From the NCBI GenBank assembly GCA_020434365.1, contig JAGRAX010000003.1:1-59323 (forward strand): a DNA stretch of 59,323 nucleotides, given 5' to 3'. The first letter of the stretch is position 1, and every line of letters starts with the position of its first letter. The stretch comes from Bdellovibrionales bacterium (lineage in GTDB: Bacteria > Bdellovibrionota_G > JALEGL01 > JAGRMV01). Under the pieces are notes generated by a model that was not told where the DNA came from, made no database searches, and saw nothing but the letters and a program-made list of their open reading frames with translations. Shown in pieces: positions 1 through 9,687 of the stretch. A program made the translations under genes and the position numbers.

Positions 1-1670
1 CGATCTCCTTTTTGTCCAACTGCTTGAACTCTGCAATCATAGCTATTTTGATTGACTCTATAGCCTATGGATTCTAAAGATTTTGTTAGTTTTGGCGAAA
101 ATCCAGGATCTTCAACACGAATCTCATCGGGGAACCATTGGTGATGGTATCGAAGTGCTGAGACCGCATCCCATAAATTCATGCCATATTCCAAATGATT
201 GAGCATGGTCAAAAGAACGCAGGAAATAATCCGAGTACCATTGGGGCTACCCAAAGCCAATACAGGTTTACCTTCCTGCAACACCAATGTCGGAGTCATA
301 CTACTAAGAGGCCTTTTTCCTGCTACGATCGCATTTGGAACACCTCCTATCGCTCCGAAGCCATTGGGCTCACCTGGTTTGGCTGTAAAATCATCCATTT
401 CATTGTTGAGCACAATGCCCGTACCCGGCACCACAATTCCGGCGCCCAAACCAAAGTTGATGGTTTGTGTCGAAGCTACAACATTTCCTTCACGATCCAT
501 AATTGAAAAGTGTGTGGTTTCATTCGAACCTTCTTTGAGTTGCCCGCCATCTGAAGGGTCTGATACCCGAGCCGTCATTGATCCAATGCTCTTCGCACTT
601 TGCTGTGCATAAGACTGTGACAATAAAGCTTCTACCGGCACATCTACAAAATCAGAGTCTCCCAAAAGCTTGGCTCGGTCTGCAAAGGCAATTTGCATCG
701 CAGCCGAAGTATGATGAATCGAATAGGGTGAATAGGGTCCGTGCTTCTTGATATCAAAAGACTTAAGCAAATTGAGAATTTGAACCACATGTACGCCGCC
801 AGAACTCGGTGGAGGCATCGAGAAAATTTGATATCCGTGATACTCACCTTGAATCGGCTCTCGGTACGATACCTTATATAAATCAAAATCCTTTTGTGTA
901 AGCAGACCTCTACGTCTTCGGCTTTCCGATACTATGCTTTGACTGACCCAACCTTTATAAAATCCGTCTCGTCCATTTTTTTGAATTTCTTTCAAAACCT
1001 TCGCCAAGTCTTTTTGTATCAGCACATCTCCAACTTGTTTTGGAGTTCCATTCTCTCTAAAGAATATAGATTTTGCATATTCGGATTTTTGCAAATACTC
1101 TTTCTTTCTTTCAATCGCGTCTGCAAAGTGCGAGTACAACGTAAAACCATTTTCAGCCACGTCGATTGCTGGCTGCATCACAAGATCTCTAGAGAGAGTC
1201 CCATATTTTTCATGAACATCGATCAAACCCGCAACCAAGCCCGGCACGCCTACAGCATAGATACCTTCTCTTGAACGTCCGCGAACGACATTTCCTTTTC
1301 CATCTTGAAACATTTTTTCGAAAGAAGCCAAAGGAGCCACCTCTCTAAAATCTACAGCCACGGTTTCTTTCGTTTTGGCAAAGTGAATCAACATAAAGCC
1401 TCCCCCTCCTAGGCCTGTTGATTGTTGCCTCTCTACAGAAATGACATAAGAAGCCGCAACTGCTGCATCGATAGCATTTCCTCCCAAGTCGAACATTTTT
1501 TTTGCAGCCTTTGAAGCATGATCACCTTGTGTCGCGATGATATAATTCGAAGCCTCAGCATACTTTGTTGCTTTCGGATAGGAAGCCGTAGGTCCTTTAG
1601 GTACAGGCTTTGTAAAAGAACAAGAGAACGCGAATGCGCTCAGAATGAAAAAAGCATAGATCTTACGCAT
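1..1670 (-). CDS. ggt: Gamma-glutamyltransferase (C-terminus beyond window)
   Basis: This enzyme hydrolyses or transfers the gamma-glutamyl group of glutathione and related peptides in the periplasm or at the cell surface. Reading the minus strand from the ATG at 1670 gives a hydrophobic start with a Cys near residue 17 (AFSC, a weak lipobox). The family segments GGNAIDAAVAAS and TGLGGGGFMLIH follow. The autoprocessing site ETTHFS has its nucleophilic first Thr at codon 516-518, about residue 385. Downstream come the NNEMDDF and PLSSMTPT blocks, which contact the substrate in the family. The reading frame is still open at base 1, so the last few dozen residues are missing. The gene starts 4 bp after the dppF stop, so it is probably the last gene of the dpp operon. 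This suggests that released Cys-Gly or other dipeptides are imported by the Dpp transporter. Confidence 0.93.
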   Translation of the reverse strand, partial: MRKIYAFFILSAFAFSCSFTKPVPKGPTASYPKATKYAEASNYIIATQGDHASKAAKKMFDLGGNAIDAAVAASYVISVERQQSTGLGGGGFMLIHFAKTKETVAVDFREVAPLASFEKMFQDGKGNVVRGRSREGIYAVGVPGLVAGLIDVHEKYGTLSRDLVMQPAIDVAENGFTLYSHFADAIERKKEYLQKSEYAKSIFFRENGTPKQVGDVLIQKDLAKVLKEIQKNGRDGFYKGWVSQSIVSESRRRRGLLTQKDFDLYKVSYREPIQGEYHGYQIFSMPPPSSGGVHVVQILNLLKSFDIKKHGPYSPYSIHHTSAAMQIAFADRAKLLGDSDFVDVPVEALLSQSYAQQSAKSIGSMTARVSDPSDGGQLKEGSNETTHFSIMDREGNVVASTQTINFGLGAGIVVPGTGIVLNNEMDDFTAKPGEPNGFGAIGGVPNAIVAGKRPLSSMTPTLVLQEGKPVLALGSPNGTRIISCVLLTMLNHLEYGMNLWDAVSALRYHHQWFPDEIRVEDPGFSPKLTKSLESIGYRVNQNSYDCRVQAVGQKGD

Positions 1671-1674
1671 AGAT

Positions 1675-2628
1675 CTATTTCACTACATGACATGAATACA
1701 TGTGTCCAGATTCTGCTTCCCGCACGGGAGGAGCAATCTCTTTGCAAGCTTCGACCGCCAAAGGACATCGAGCATAAAAAGAACAGGCATAGTTTGCTTT
1801 AGAAGCTAAGAGTTCACCTTGAATCAGTTTTCTGGAGTCTCCATTGGATGCTTTTATGTTTGGAGTACTTTGAAGCAGCGCCTGAGTATAGGGATGTTTA
1901 GCATGATAGAACACTTGCTCTCTTGTTCCCCTCTCTACAATCTCCCCCAAATACATCACAATAATATCATCAGCAATATGCCGAACTACAGACAGATCAT
2001 GAGAAATAAACAAATAGCTCAGCTCATGAAGATCTTGTATCTTCATCAATAGATTCAAAACCTGCGCCTGAATGGACACGTCCAATGCAGATACAGGTTC
2101 ATCGCATACCATGATTGTGGGATTCATCATCAATGCACGAGCGATTCCAATTCGCTGCCTCTGACCTCCACTAAACATATGGGCATAGCGCTGATAGTAT
2201 TCGGGCCTCAAGCCTACTTCGGACATCATTTCCTGCACGCGATCCCGAATTTCTGCCATTTGTAAGTTCGAGTTGATCACCAAAGGCTCTGCAATGATTG
2301 CCCCAGCATTTTTTCTAGGGTTGATCGACGCATAAGGATCTTGAAAAATCATTTGAATTTTTTTCCGATATTGCTCAGGATCAATGTTGCTTCGATCTAT
2401 GCCCTCAATGGTGATCGTGCCTGAGTTTGGTTGTAGAATATCGACAAGTATTCTTGCCAAAGTACTTTTTCCACATCCAGACTCTCCCACAAGACCCAAT
2501 GTTTTTTGCTTCTGTATAGAAAAGCTAATTCCTTTGAGAGCTTGAAAATCTTTGTATTTTCTCCATGACTGCCGAACTCGAAAAGTCTTGGTAAGCTGAT
2601 CCACATTGAGGATTTCATCACGATGCAT
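1675..2628 (-). CDS. dppF: Dipeptide/oligopeptide ABC transporter ATP-binding protein DppF
   Basis: This is one of the two ATPases that power the peptide importer. From the ATG at 2628 (317 aa) it shows Walker A GESGCGKST (about residues 48-56), the signature FSGGQRQRIGIARAL, Walker B IMVCDEPVSALD, an H-loop (ISHDLS), and the C-terminal oligopeptide-transporter domain with spaced cysteines (CSFYARC...C...C). The frame stays open upstream to 2685. I chose 2628 because it overlaps the dppD stop by 11 bp, as expected for coupled translation, and the extra upstream residues are not family-like. The DppF versus OppF or GsiA assignment rests on operon partners and general resemblance. Confidence 0.93.
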   Translation of the reverse strand: MHRDEILNVDQLTKTFRVRQSWRKYKDFQALKGISFSIQKQKTLGLVGESGCGKSTLARILVDILQPNSGTITIEGIDRSNIDPEQYRKKIQMIFQDPYASINPRKNAGAIIAEPLVINSNLQMAEIRDRVQEMMSEVGLRPEYYQRYAHMFSGGQRQRIGIARALMMNPTIMVCDEPVSALDVSIQAQVLNLLMKIQDLHELSYLFISHDLSVVRHIADDIIVMYLGEIVERGTREQVFYHAKHPYTQALLQSTPNIKASNGDSRKLIQGELLASKANYACSFYARCPLAVEACKEIAPPVREAESGHMYSCHVVK

Positions 2629-3613
2629 TAGATGACTCCTCGTGGATGGGAAAAAAACATCTATACTTACGCTGTCCCTCTTCACATAGTGTGGGAGTTT
2701 CTACCCTACACTTATCTTGAGTATACAAACACCTGGTATGAAGTTGACAACCCATAGGCCTGTGTACCAAATCCGGCACCATACCTTCTAAACTCGGTAG
2801 ATTTGTGCGATGTTCAACTTCCTCATGATAGGCAGGAAGAGATCGCAAGAGCGCACGCGTATATGGATGTTTAGGCGTATCGATTACTTCACGCACAGGC
2901 CCGCTTTCAACAACTTCTCCAGCATACATCACCAACACGCGATCAGCATATTCAACCACAACGCCAATGTCGTGAGTTACAAGAATCATCGACATTTTTC
3001 TTTTTTCTCTTAGGGATTCAAGCAGTCCCAAAATCTGAGCTTGGATGGTTACATCCAAAGCCGTTGTGGGCTCGTCTGCAATCATCAACTTGGGATTGCA
3101 GGCCATAGCCATTGCGATCATTGCACGTTGACACATTCCTCCCGACATCTCATGAGGATAGGCTTTGTAAGCGCGATCACTATCTGCAATTCCCACAGAG
3201 TCTAAAAGCGAGAGCGTGAGTAGTTTTCTCTGCTTCCGGTCGAGCTCTTGTTGATGCGTTTTGATGGATTCCTCGATTTGTGTTCCAACTCTGTAGCAAG
3301 GATTGAGACTCGTCATGGGGTCTTGGAAAATCATAGAAATATCCCCACCTCTAAGATTCCGAGCTTGCTTTTCACTTAGGTGTTGCAAATCCACATCATG
3401 AAACAACATTTCATCTGCGGAAACATTGCTATTAGAGGGTAACAGACCCATCAAAGCTAAATTTGAAACGCTTTTGCCGGAGCCAGACTCGCCCACAATT
3501 CCAAGCACTTCTCCCTCATGAAGCTCAAAAGACAAATCTCGAACTGCATGAAGAGAACCTCTAGAAGTATCAAAGCGAACATTTAAGTTTTTTACACTCA
3601 AGATTGGCTTCAT
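2618..3613 (-). CDS. dppD: Dipeptide/oligopeptide ABC transporter ATP-binding protein DppD
   Basis: This is the second ATPase of the peptide importer (331 aa). Visible motifs are Walker A GESGSGKS, Q-loop MIFQDPMTSLNP, signature MSGGMCQRAMIAMAM, Walker B MIADEPTTALD and switch VTHDIG. The C-terminal tail carries four cysteines (CQLHTRC...C...C), the pattern of the oligopeptide-transporter C-terminal domain, where some homologues bind an Fe-S cluster. The start overlaps the end of dppC by 4 bp and the end overlaps dppF. It should act with DppF at the cytoplasmic face of the DppB-DppC channel. Length and motif order are normal. Confidence 0.94.
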   Translation of the reverse strand: MKPILSVKNLNVRFDTSRGSLHAVRDLSFELHEGEVLGIVGESGSGKSVSNLALMGLLPSNSNVSADEMLFHDVDLQHLSEKQARNLRGGDISMIFQDPMTSLNPCYRVGTQIEESIKTHQQELDRKQRKLLTLSLLDSVGIADSDRAYKAYPHEMSGGMCQRAMIAMAMACNPKLMIADEPTTALDVTIQAQILGLLESLREKRKMSMILVTHDIGVVVEYADRVLVMYAGEVVESGPVREVIDTPKHPYTRALLRSLPAYHEEVEHRTNLPSLEGMVPDLVHRPMGCQLHTRCLYTQDKCRVETPTLCEEGQRKYRCFFPIHEESSNAS

Positions 3614-4515
3614 TTTTTCAACCTCGGATCAAAAGCATCTCTGATTCCATCACCCAATAGATTGAAACCCAAAACCACAAACAAAATACAAAGGCCCGGC
3701 ATAATGACAAACCAAGGCGCAGCAATAAAGTAATTTTTTGCATCCGATAGCATGGTTCCCCATTCTGGAGTAGGTGGCTGGGCGCCCAAACCTAAAAACC
3801 CCAGAGCCGCAATGTCCAAGATACCATCTGAGAATGTCAATGTGGTTTGAACCACAAGAGGCGCCAAAATATTAGGAAAAATATTGATAAAAATTTGCCT
3901 GAGGTGAGAGGCTCCAAAGGTTCTAGAAGCCACAATATATTCCTTATTTTTTTCAGCCATCGTCGAAGCTCGAACCAAACGAATAAAATTCGGAATCTTT
4001 ACGATGGCGACCGCGATCACGGCATTGAAAATACCCGGACCCAAGATCACAACCACGACAATCGAAAGCAAGATACTCGGCAAAGACATGAGCAAATCGG
4101 TCACACGCATGATCACTTGATCAACCCATCCACCGAAGTATCCAGAAACCAAGCCCAAAATTGTACCTACAAAAAATGCAAAAAGAGCAACCATGAACCC
4201 CACACCAACGGAGATCCTCGCACCAAAAATCAATCGACTTAATAAACACCTACCCAAATCATCCGTCCCAAAGATGAATTGGCTCGTACCCCCCTCCATC
4301 CAGAGTGGAGGCAAAGTATACTGACCGGTAAAAATTTTTTCAGGAGAGTGTGGAGCCAGAAAAGGAGCAAAAATTGCAACCAGAATATAAAATGCAATGA
4401 TGCACACGCCGATAACGGCTCCTTTATTTTGAACAAAAGAATGTACAAAATCCAGCGCACCCGAGTCCCATAAATCGTGAATGCGCTTTTTATAGATCAA
4501 GAGCTTAGCCAGCAC
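3610..4515 (-). CDS. dppC: Dipeptide ABC transporter permease DppC
   Basis: This is an inner-membrane channel subunit of 301 aa. An N-terminal helix (GVCIIAFYILVAIFAPFLAP) is followed by the typical GTDDLGRCLLSRLIFGARISVGVG segment of DppC/OppC proteins. The cytoplasmic EAA loop lies around VASRTFGASHLRQIFINIFPN, and the C-terminus has the usual GDGIRDAFDPRLKK ending. It overlaps dppB by 11 bp and dppD by 4 bp, consistent with one polycistronic message. Nothing appears truncated. Confidence 0.94.
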   Translation of the reverse strand: MLAKLLIYKKRIHDLWDSGALDFVHSFVQNKGAVIGVCIIAFYILVAIFAPFLAPHSPEKIFTGQYTLPPLWMEGGTSQFIFGTDDLGRCLLSRLIFGARISVGVGFMVALFAFFVGTILGLVSGYFGGWVDQVIMRVTDLLMSLPSILLSIVVVVILGPGIFNAVIAVAIVKIPNFIRLVRASTMAEKNKEYIVASRTFGASHLRQIFINIFPNILAPLVVQTTLTFSDGILDIAALGFLGLGAQPPTPEWGTMLSDAKNYFIAAPWFVIMPGLCILFVVLGFNLLGDGIRDAFDPRLKK

Positions 4516-5542
4516 TTTTGCTCCTCAGCTTCGGATCAATTCCCAAATACAGGAGGTCAATCCCCAGGTTGATGCTCACAATAAACATTGCAATCAAGAG
4601 TGTGCCCCCTTGAACCACAGTATAATCTCTAGCCATTACACTCGTTACCAGCCATCTCGCAATCCCAGGCCAAGAAAAAATGGTTTCGGTCAGAATGGCC
4701 CCGGTAATGATACTCCCTAGTGATAGACCAATAACAGTTACCACCGGAATCAAAGCATTCCTAAATGCATGCACCACGATCACTCGAAATGTCCCTAGAC
4801 CCTTGGCTTTTGCAGTCTGCACATAGTTCTCGCCCAACACCTCTAGCAAACTCGAACGGGTCATCCTAGAAATTGTTGCCATAGGAATCGTAGCCATTGC
4901 AATTGCAGGCAGCAAAAGGTGCCGTACAGCATCCCAAAAAGCCTCAGCACCTTCCTCAGAAAACCATGCGTCCATCAGCAAAAAGCCCGTATGATTCGGG
5001 ATTTCAAACAAAGGGCTTAAGCGACCCGAAACCGGGGTCCAACCTAAAAAAGGCAGGTGTAAAAAATTGATAGAAGAAAACAAAATCAAAATCAAACCCC
5101 ACCAAAAAATGGGCATGGAATATCCCACAAGAGAAAGTCCCATAAACGAATAGTCAAAAACTGTGTTTCTTTTCACTGCGGCCACAATACCCAATGGAAT
5201 TCCAATGAGCATTGCAATAAAAAGAGACATAAGACCCAACTCTAGGGTTGCCGGAAAGCGATCAAAAAATTCCTCCGTTACAGGTCGCTGCGACACCAAA
5301 GACAGGCCCAAGTCTCCTTGCAATGTATTGGAAAGATAATGGAAATATTGCTGATGCACCGGTAAATCTAAACCAAAACTTTTTTCTAACTGCGCCCTAA
5401 ACTCAGGAGACACGCCCCTCTCCCCTACCATGGCTTCAATAGGATCCCCAGGGATCATTCGAACCAGCGAAAAGGTCAAGAGGCTAATGCCAATAAAGGT
5501 CGCTCCGAATAATAAGAGTTTATTCAGAAAGTATTTAAGCAA
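4505..5542 (-). CDS. dppB: Dipeptide ABC transporter permease DppB
   Basis: This is the partner channel subunit (345 aa). It begins with the DppB-type helix (LLLFGATFIGISLLTFSLVRMIPGDP) and the GERGVSPE segment. It also has the EAA-type loop (ENYVQTAKAKGLGTFRVIVVHAFRNA) and the late helix pair ending in NLGIDLLYLGIDPKLR. Six helices are expected. It starts 8 bp after the dppA stop and overlaps dppC by 11 bp. Assignment to the dipeptide/oligopeptide family is firm. The exact substrate is set by the binding protein upstream. Confidence 0.94.
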   Translation of the reverse strand: MLKYFLNKLLLFGATFIGISLLTFSLVRMIPGDPIEAMVGERGVSPEFRAQLEKSFGLDLPVHQQYFHYLSNTLQGDLGLSLVSQRPVTEEFFDRFPATLELGLMSLFIAMLIGIPLGIVAAVKRNTVFDYSFMGLSLVGYSMPIFWWGLILILFSSINFLHLPFLGWTPVSGRLSPLFEIPNHTGFLLMDAWFSEEGAEAFWDAVRHLLLPAIAMATIPMATISRMTRSSLLEVLGENYVQTAKAKGLGTFRVIVVHAFRNALIPVVTVIGLSLGSIITGAILTETIFSWPGIARWLVTSVMARDYTVVQGGTLLIAMFIVSINLGIDLLYLGIDPKLRSKSAG

Positions 5543-5550
5543 GGGTATCC

Positions 5551-7155
5551 CTATTTGAGTTCAATAAACTCAAAGTCATCTCGTCCAAAAGGGTTCATGA
5601 CATATCCCATGACATTTTTCTTCATCACGCGATAAATCTTAGAACTCGCAATGGGAATGGATGGCACTTCGTTTTTATAAATCAGCTGAGCTTGCTCATA
5701 GAGTTTGCTCCGCTCAGCGCGATCTGCTGCAGCTAGCGTCTGCGCTTTTTGAATCAAAGCATCGAACTCCTTGTTACACCATTTGGCAATGTTGCTACCG
5801 CTCTCAGCTGAGGCGCAGCTTAGCAGTGGTGTAACAAAGTTATCTGGATCTCCATTATCAGAGGACCAACCCAGTTGCGCCATGGTATGATAACCTTCCT
5901 CTGTCTTGTTAAAATAAGTAGTGGAATCAAAGGTCACAATCTTGGCCGTAATTCCTACTTTGGCCAAATCACTTTGCATGAGCTCTGCCAGTTTTTTTCC
6001 ATCTGGATTGTAGGCTCTGGAAACAGGCAGTGCCCACACTTCCGTGGTAAAACCGTTCTCAAAGCCTGCATCTTTGAGAAGCTTTTTGGCTTTATCAATA
6101 TTATAATCATATACAGGGAGATTATCATTGTAGCCCCACATATTATGAGGAAGTATGCTTTCCGCTACAGTGGCCCGGCCTCTATAAATTGCATCGATAT
6201 ATGATTTTCGATTGAGAGCATGTGCCACCGCTTTACGCACTTTAACATCAGTAAAGGGCTTTTTATTCACGTTGAAAGCCAAGTAAGAAATATTGATAAC
6301 ATCTCCGTCAATCACTTTCAGATTGGGATTTTTCTTAAAATTATTATATTCCATTGCTGGAGGCTCAGCAATCATGTCGCACTCCCCCGCGATCATCTTT
6401 TGAACTCGAACCGTTTGATCCGGAGTGATCAAAAACACAATTTGATCTACCTTGGGGCTTTCGGCGAAAAAGTCCTTGAAAGCTACATAGCGAATGGAGG
6501 AATCTTTTTTATAACTTTTAAAGGCGTAGGGCCCTGTACCAATGGGCATTGAATCCATTTGGTCTTTATTTTTTTCTTTGATGAGCTGATCACCATACTC
6601 TTTCGATAGGATCTGCCCAATGGTTTCCAAGGCAAGATTTGTCAAAAAAGTGCCCTGAGGTTTATTCAAAGTAAAACGCACTTTGTACTCACCTACTTTT
6701 TCAATAGATTTGATAACGTCTGGCATTTCCATTCCCATATAGAAAACGTACTTTGCCCCCCCTACATTGTGAAAAGGATGGTTCTTGTCGTGCATTCTCA
6801 TAAAACTAAAAACCACATCTTCAGCATTCATGTTGCGTTTAGGCGTAAAATAATCAGTTGTATGAAATTTTACGTCTTTACGAAGGGTAAAAGTGTATAC
6901 CAAGTTGTCATCAGAAACAGTCCAGGATTCTGCCAATCGCGGAACAATCTGAACGCCACCTCGATCAAACTCTACCAAGCGGTTGTACATCAGTTTAGAA
7001 GCGTGCCCTGATACAGTGTCATCCGAAAGCTGCGTGTTAAAAGTCCTGGGACTTGCTTCCGAGCAGTATACAAATGTCTTCGCAGCATATGCTGAACCAG
7101 AAACTAAGAAAAGCATCGAGGCCAAACTCATGCACAATATATTCTTTTTCATCAT
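5551..7155 (-). CDS. dppA: Periplasmic dipeptide-binding protein DppA
   Basis: This is the substrate-binding protein that delivers peptides to the DppBCDF transporter. It has 534 aa with a clear Sec signal peptide ending near SGSAYAA (about residue 24). It shows family hallmarks such as RTFNTQLSDDT, PIGTGPYAFKSYKKD, VRKAVAHALNR and the GWSSDNGDPDNF block typical of DppA. The start is supported by AAGGAG eight bases upstream of the first ATG. It is the first gene of dppABCDF-ggt. Homologues bind dipeptides, haem or glutathione, and a downstream gamma-glutamyltransferase makes glutathione-derived peptides plausible ligands (inference). Confidence 0.93.
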   Translation of the reverse strand: MMKKNILCMSLASMLFLVSGSAYAAKTFVYCSEASPRTFNTQLSDDTVSGHASKLMYNRLVEFDRGGVQIVPRLAESWTVSDDNLVYTFTLRKDVKFHTTDYFTPKRNMNAEDVVFSFMRMHDKNHPFHNVGGAKYVFYMGMEMPDVIKSIEKVGEYKVRFTLNKPQGTFLTNLALETIGQILSKEYGDQLIKEKNKDQMDSMPIGTGPYAFKSYKKDSSIRYVAFKDFFAESPKVDQIVFLITPDQTVRVQKMIAGECDMIAEPPAMEYNNFKKNPNLKVIDGDVINISYLAFNVNKKPFTDVKVRKAVAHALNRKSYIDAIYRGRATVAESILPHNMWGYNDNLPVYDYNIDKAKKLLKDAGFENGFTTEVWALPVSRAYNPDGKKLAELMQSDLAKVGITAKIVTFDSTTYFNKTEEGYHTMAQLGWSSDNGDPDNFVTPLLSCASAESGSNIAKWCNKEFDALIQKAQTLAAADRAERSKLYEQAQLIYKNEVPSIPIASSKIYRVMKKNVMGYVMNPFGRDDFEFIELK

Positions 7156-7330
7156 TCTATTGACTCCTTCACGATTTATAAACGCATTTTAAATTCGCAG
7201 GCTCATGGTTATGGACCAAAAATGTTTTTTTTTCAATAGCTTTCCTATTTTTCTTCATAGCTAAGATTGATATAAAGCGTCACTTAGAAGTCGAGCCAAG
7301 CCTCTACAGCTATGCTATGATCCAGAACCC

Positions 7331-8689
7331 ATGAGCATCACAGACGAAATATCAACAAGCAGTTTATTGGAAAGAATCAAACCTTTCCTAGAAGGCTATC
7401 ATCCTGTCGAAATCAAGGACATCTTAGAAAACGAACATCCGGAAAACATTGCCGAGCTCATGAACCGTTTGAATAGTGCACAGAACGCAGAAATTTTTCA
7501 TGCTCTTCCACATCCACTTAATTTTCAGGTTTTTGAATGTCTAGAAATTGAAGCTCAGGTTTCAATGCTCAAAAAACTCAATTGGAGAGAAACTGTAAAA
7601 CTTTTAGAAGAACTCTCCTCGGATGACCGGGTAGACCTCATTCACAAACTCCCAGAACAGACTGTTGAGTCTCTGCTGCCTCTGATGGCTCAAGCCGAAA
7701 GAGAAGAAGTCCGCAAACTCCTCCAGTACGGGGAAAATACGGCTGGCGCAATTATGACCACAGAGTATGCAGCCATTCCATCTAATTTTTCGGTGAGTGA
7801 GTCTCTATTACACCTGAGAAAAATCGCGCCAAACAGCGAAACCATACTTTATCTATATGTTGTAGACCATGAGAGAAAGCTCATTGGAACACTGTCCTTG
7901 AAAGACTTGGTCCTTTCCAAACCTTACGAAATCATTTCGGACATCATGACAAAGGATATTGTTACAGTAGATGTACTGATCGACCAGGAAGAAGTTGTGA
8001 AGCAATTTGCCAAATTTGATCTTTTCGCACTGCCCGTTGTGGACTCCGATCATAAACTTGTGGGCATTATCACACACGATGACATTCTGGATGTTGCCGT
8101 TGAAGAACAAACTGAAGATGTTCACAGACTCGGAGCTCTAGAACCCGTGGAAGCCCCCTACCTCAAGGCAAAATTTTTTCAGCTCGCAAAAAATCGGGGT
8201 CTTTGGCTTCTCTTTTTGTTTTTTGGTGTTTCTTTTACAGGAACCGCTCTTCGACACTTTGAAGCGACCATGGAGCATGCCATGAGCCTTGTATATTTTC
8301 TTCCTCTCATTGTTTCAACTGGGGGGAACTCTGGCTCACAATCTGTCACTTTGATTACACGCGCACTGGCCGTTGGGGATGTCACGATGAAAGATTTTTT
8401 TCGTGTGGCTTGGAGGGAAAGTGCCATTGGAATCAGTCTGGGTTTATTTTTGGGTATCATCGGGTGGGTATTTGCATATTTTTGGGGAACTCCCTTTATG
8501 GTTTGTTCAGCCGTAGGCATTGCACTTTTGGGAGTTGTAATTGCAGGTTGCATGATCGGTGCGATTTTACCGATGCTTTTAAAAAGTATCGGTTTAGATC
8601 CCGCCATCATGTCTTCGCCCTTGGTTGCCTCAATTGTCGATGTCATTGGGATTGTCATTTACTTTAATGTCGCCAGCCTTCTTCTATAA
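7331..8689 (+). CDS. mgtE: Magnesium transporter MgtE
   Basis: This is a magnesium channel of 452 aa. An N-terminal superhelical MgtE_N domain (about residues 25-130) is followed by a CBS pair (about 135-255) with the usual IMTTEYAAIP and DIMTKDIVTVD openings. Five transmembrane helices follow from about residue 280. The conserved pore region PLIVSTGGNSGSQSVTLITRALAVGD is intact. In the family, magnesium binding to the N and CBS domains closes the pore. It is divergent from dppA with 175 bp between them and appears to be a single gene. I see no magnesium riboswitch in the short leader and no strong Shine-Dalgarno before the ATG. Confidence 0.96.
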   Translation: MSITDEISTSSLLERIKPFLEGYHPVEIKDILENEHPENIAELMNRLNSAQNAEIFHALPHPLNFQVFECLEIEAQVSMLKKLNWRETVKLLEELSSDDRVDLIHKLPEQTVESLLPLMAQAEREEVRKLLQYGENTAGAIMTTEYAAIPSNFSVSESLLHLRKIAPNSETILYLYVVDHERKLIGTLSLKDLVLSKPYEIISDIMTKDIVTVDVLIDQEEVVKQFAKFDLFALPVVDSDHKLVGIITHDDILDVAVEEQTEDVHRLGALEPVEAPYLKAKFFQLAKNRGLWLLFLFFGVSFTGTALRHFEATMEHAMSLVYFLPLIVSTGGNSGSQSVTLITRALAVGDVTMKDFFRVAWRESAIGISLGLFLGIIGWVFAYFWGTPFMVCSAVGIALLGVVIAGCMIGAILPMLLKSIGLDPAIMSSPLVASIVDVIGIVIYFNVASLLL

Positions 8690-8745
8690 AACTCTATCTC
8701 TACTTTCTTGATCCCAACAATTCAATCACGTAGGAATACTCAACT

Positions 8746-9687
8746 ATGAATACAAGATGTGAAAAACATACGCTCGATGTTGGACAGGGACATAAACTCT
8801 ATATAGAAGACTGCGGACCAAAATCTGCATTCCCAACCCTTTTTCTTCACGGAGGGCCTGGCGCGGGCTTTTCAGAGAAGGATAAAACTTTTTTTGATTT
8901 GAATTCTCAAAGGGTAATCTTTTTTGACCAAAGAGGCTCAGGAAAGAGCACTCCAAAAGCAAGTACAGAAAACAACACGACCCAAGATCTAATTTCTGAC
9001 ATTCTATCGATCCTAGACTTCTTTTCAATTGAGCAATGTATTGTATTTGGAGGTTCGTGGGGATCCACTCTATCCTTATGTTTTGCCATCGCGCATCCAG
9101 AAAAGGTTCATTCTTTAATCCTAAGAGGCATCTTTTTGGGAACAAGTGACGAAAATAACCACTACTTCAGAGATGGGGCCAATCGGATTTTTCCTGATGT
9201 GTTTGAAAAATTTTTACAGAAAGTTCCTAGAGAGCATCAAGAGTACCCCATTCAATACTACGAAAAAATGCTTCATAACAAAGACATTGAAAAAGCAGAA
9301 GAGTTTGCAAAGGCTTTCGCGGCATTCGAAATTGGCATGGCAAGCCTTCACTTTGATCCTGATCAGGTAGCATCCGAAGTCAGTAGCGAACCTTGTCTGG
9401 CTTTCGCAAAAATTGAATGCCATTATCTTTTGCGTCACTGTTTTCTTGAGGAAGGACACATCATGAACAACCTTTCTCAGATACAAGATAAAAACATATC
9501 CATCATTCATGGTAGATACGATGCCATTTGCGCGGCAAAAGTAGCATACAAACTCCATAAGGCCCTGCCAAATTCTAAGCTATACTTAACTAAAGCTGGA
9601 CACCACTCTAGAGACGAAGAAAATTTTAAGGCTCTAAGAAGTGCCGTCCAAGAGACCTATCAAAAATTGCGGGTAAAAAACCTATAA
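8746..9687 (+). CDS. pip: Proline iminopeptidase (alpha/beta hydrolase)
   Basis: This enzyme releases N-terminal proline from peptides in the cytoplasm. The 313-aa protein has the oxyanion motif HGGPGAGFSE, the FFDQRGSGKS block and the nucleophile elbow GGSWGSTLSL (Ser). A late acid (GRYDAIC) and His (AGHHSRD) complete an S33-type catalytic triad. The start ATG is preceded by AGGA at suitable spacing. The stop overlaps the convergent TolC-like gene end by 6 bp. It has no signal peptide. Nearby peptide uptake genes suggest a role in peptide use, though it is not in the same transcript. Confidence 0.93.
   Translation: MNTRCEKHTLDVGQGHKLYIEDCGPKSAFPTLFLHGGPGAGFSEKDKTFFDLNSQRVIFFDQRGSGKSTPKASTENNTTQDLISDILSILDFFSIEQCIVFGGSWGSTLSLCFAIAHPEKVHSLILRGIFLGTSDENNHYFRDGANRIFPDVFEKFLQKVPREHQEYPIQYYEKMLHNKDIEKAEEFAKAFAAFEIGMASLHFDPDQVASEVSSEPCLAFAKIECHYLLRHCFLEEGHIMNNLSQIQDKNISIIHGRYDAICAAKVAYKLHKALPNSKLYLTKAGHHSRDEENFKALRSAVQETYQKLRVKNL

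Noticed and set aside
7156-7330. Magnesium riboswitch upstream of mgtE
   Set aside because: The leader is short and I find no M-box-like paired arrangement.
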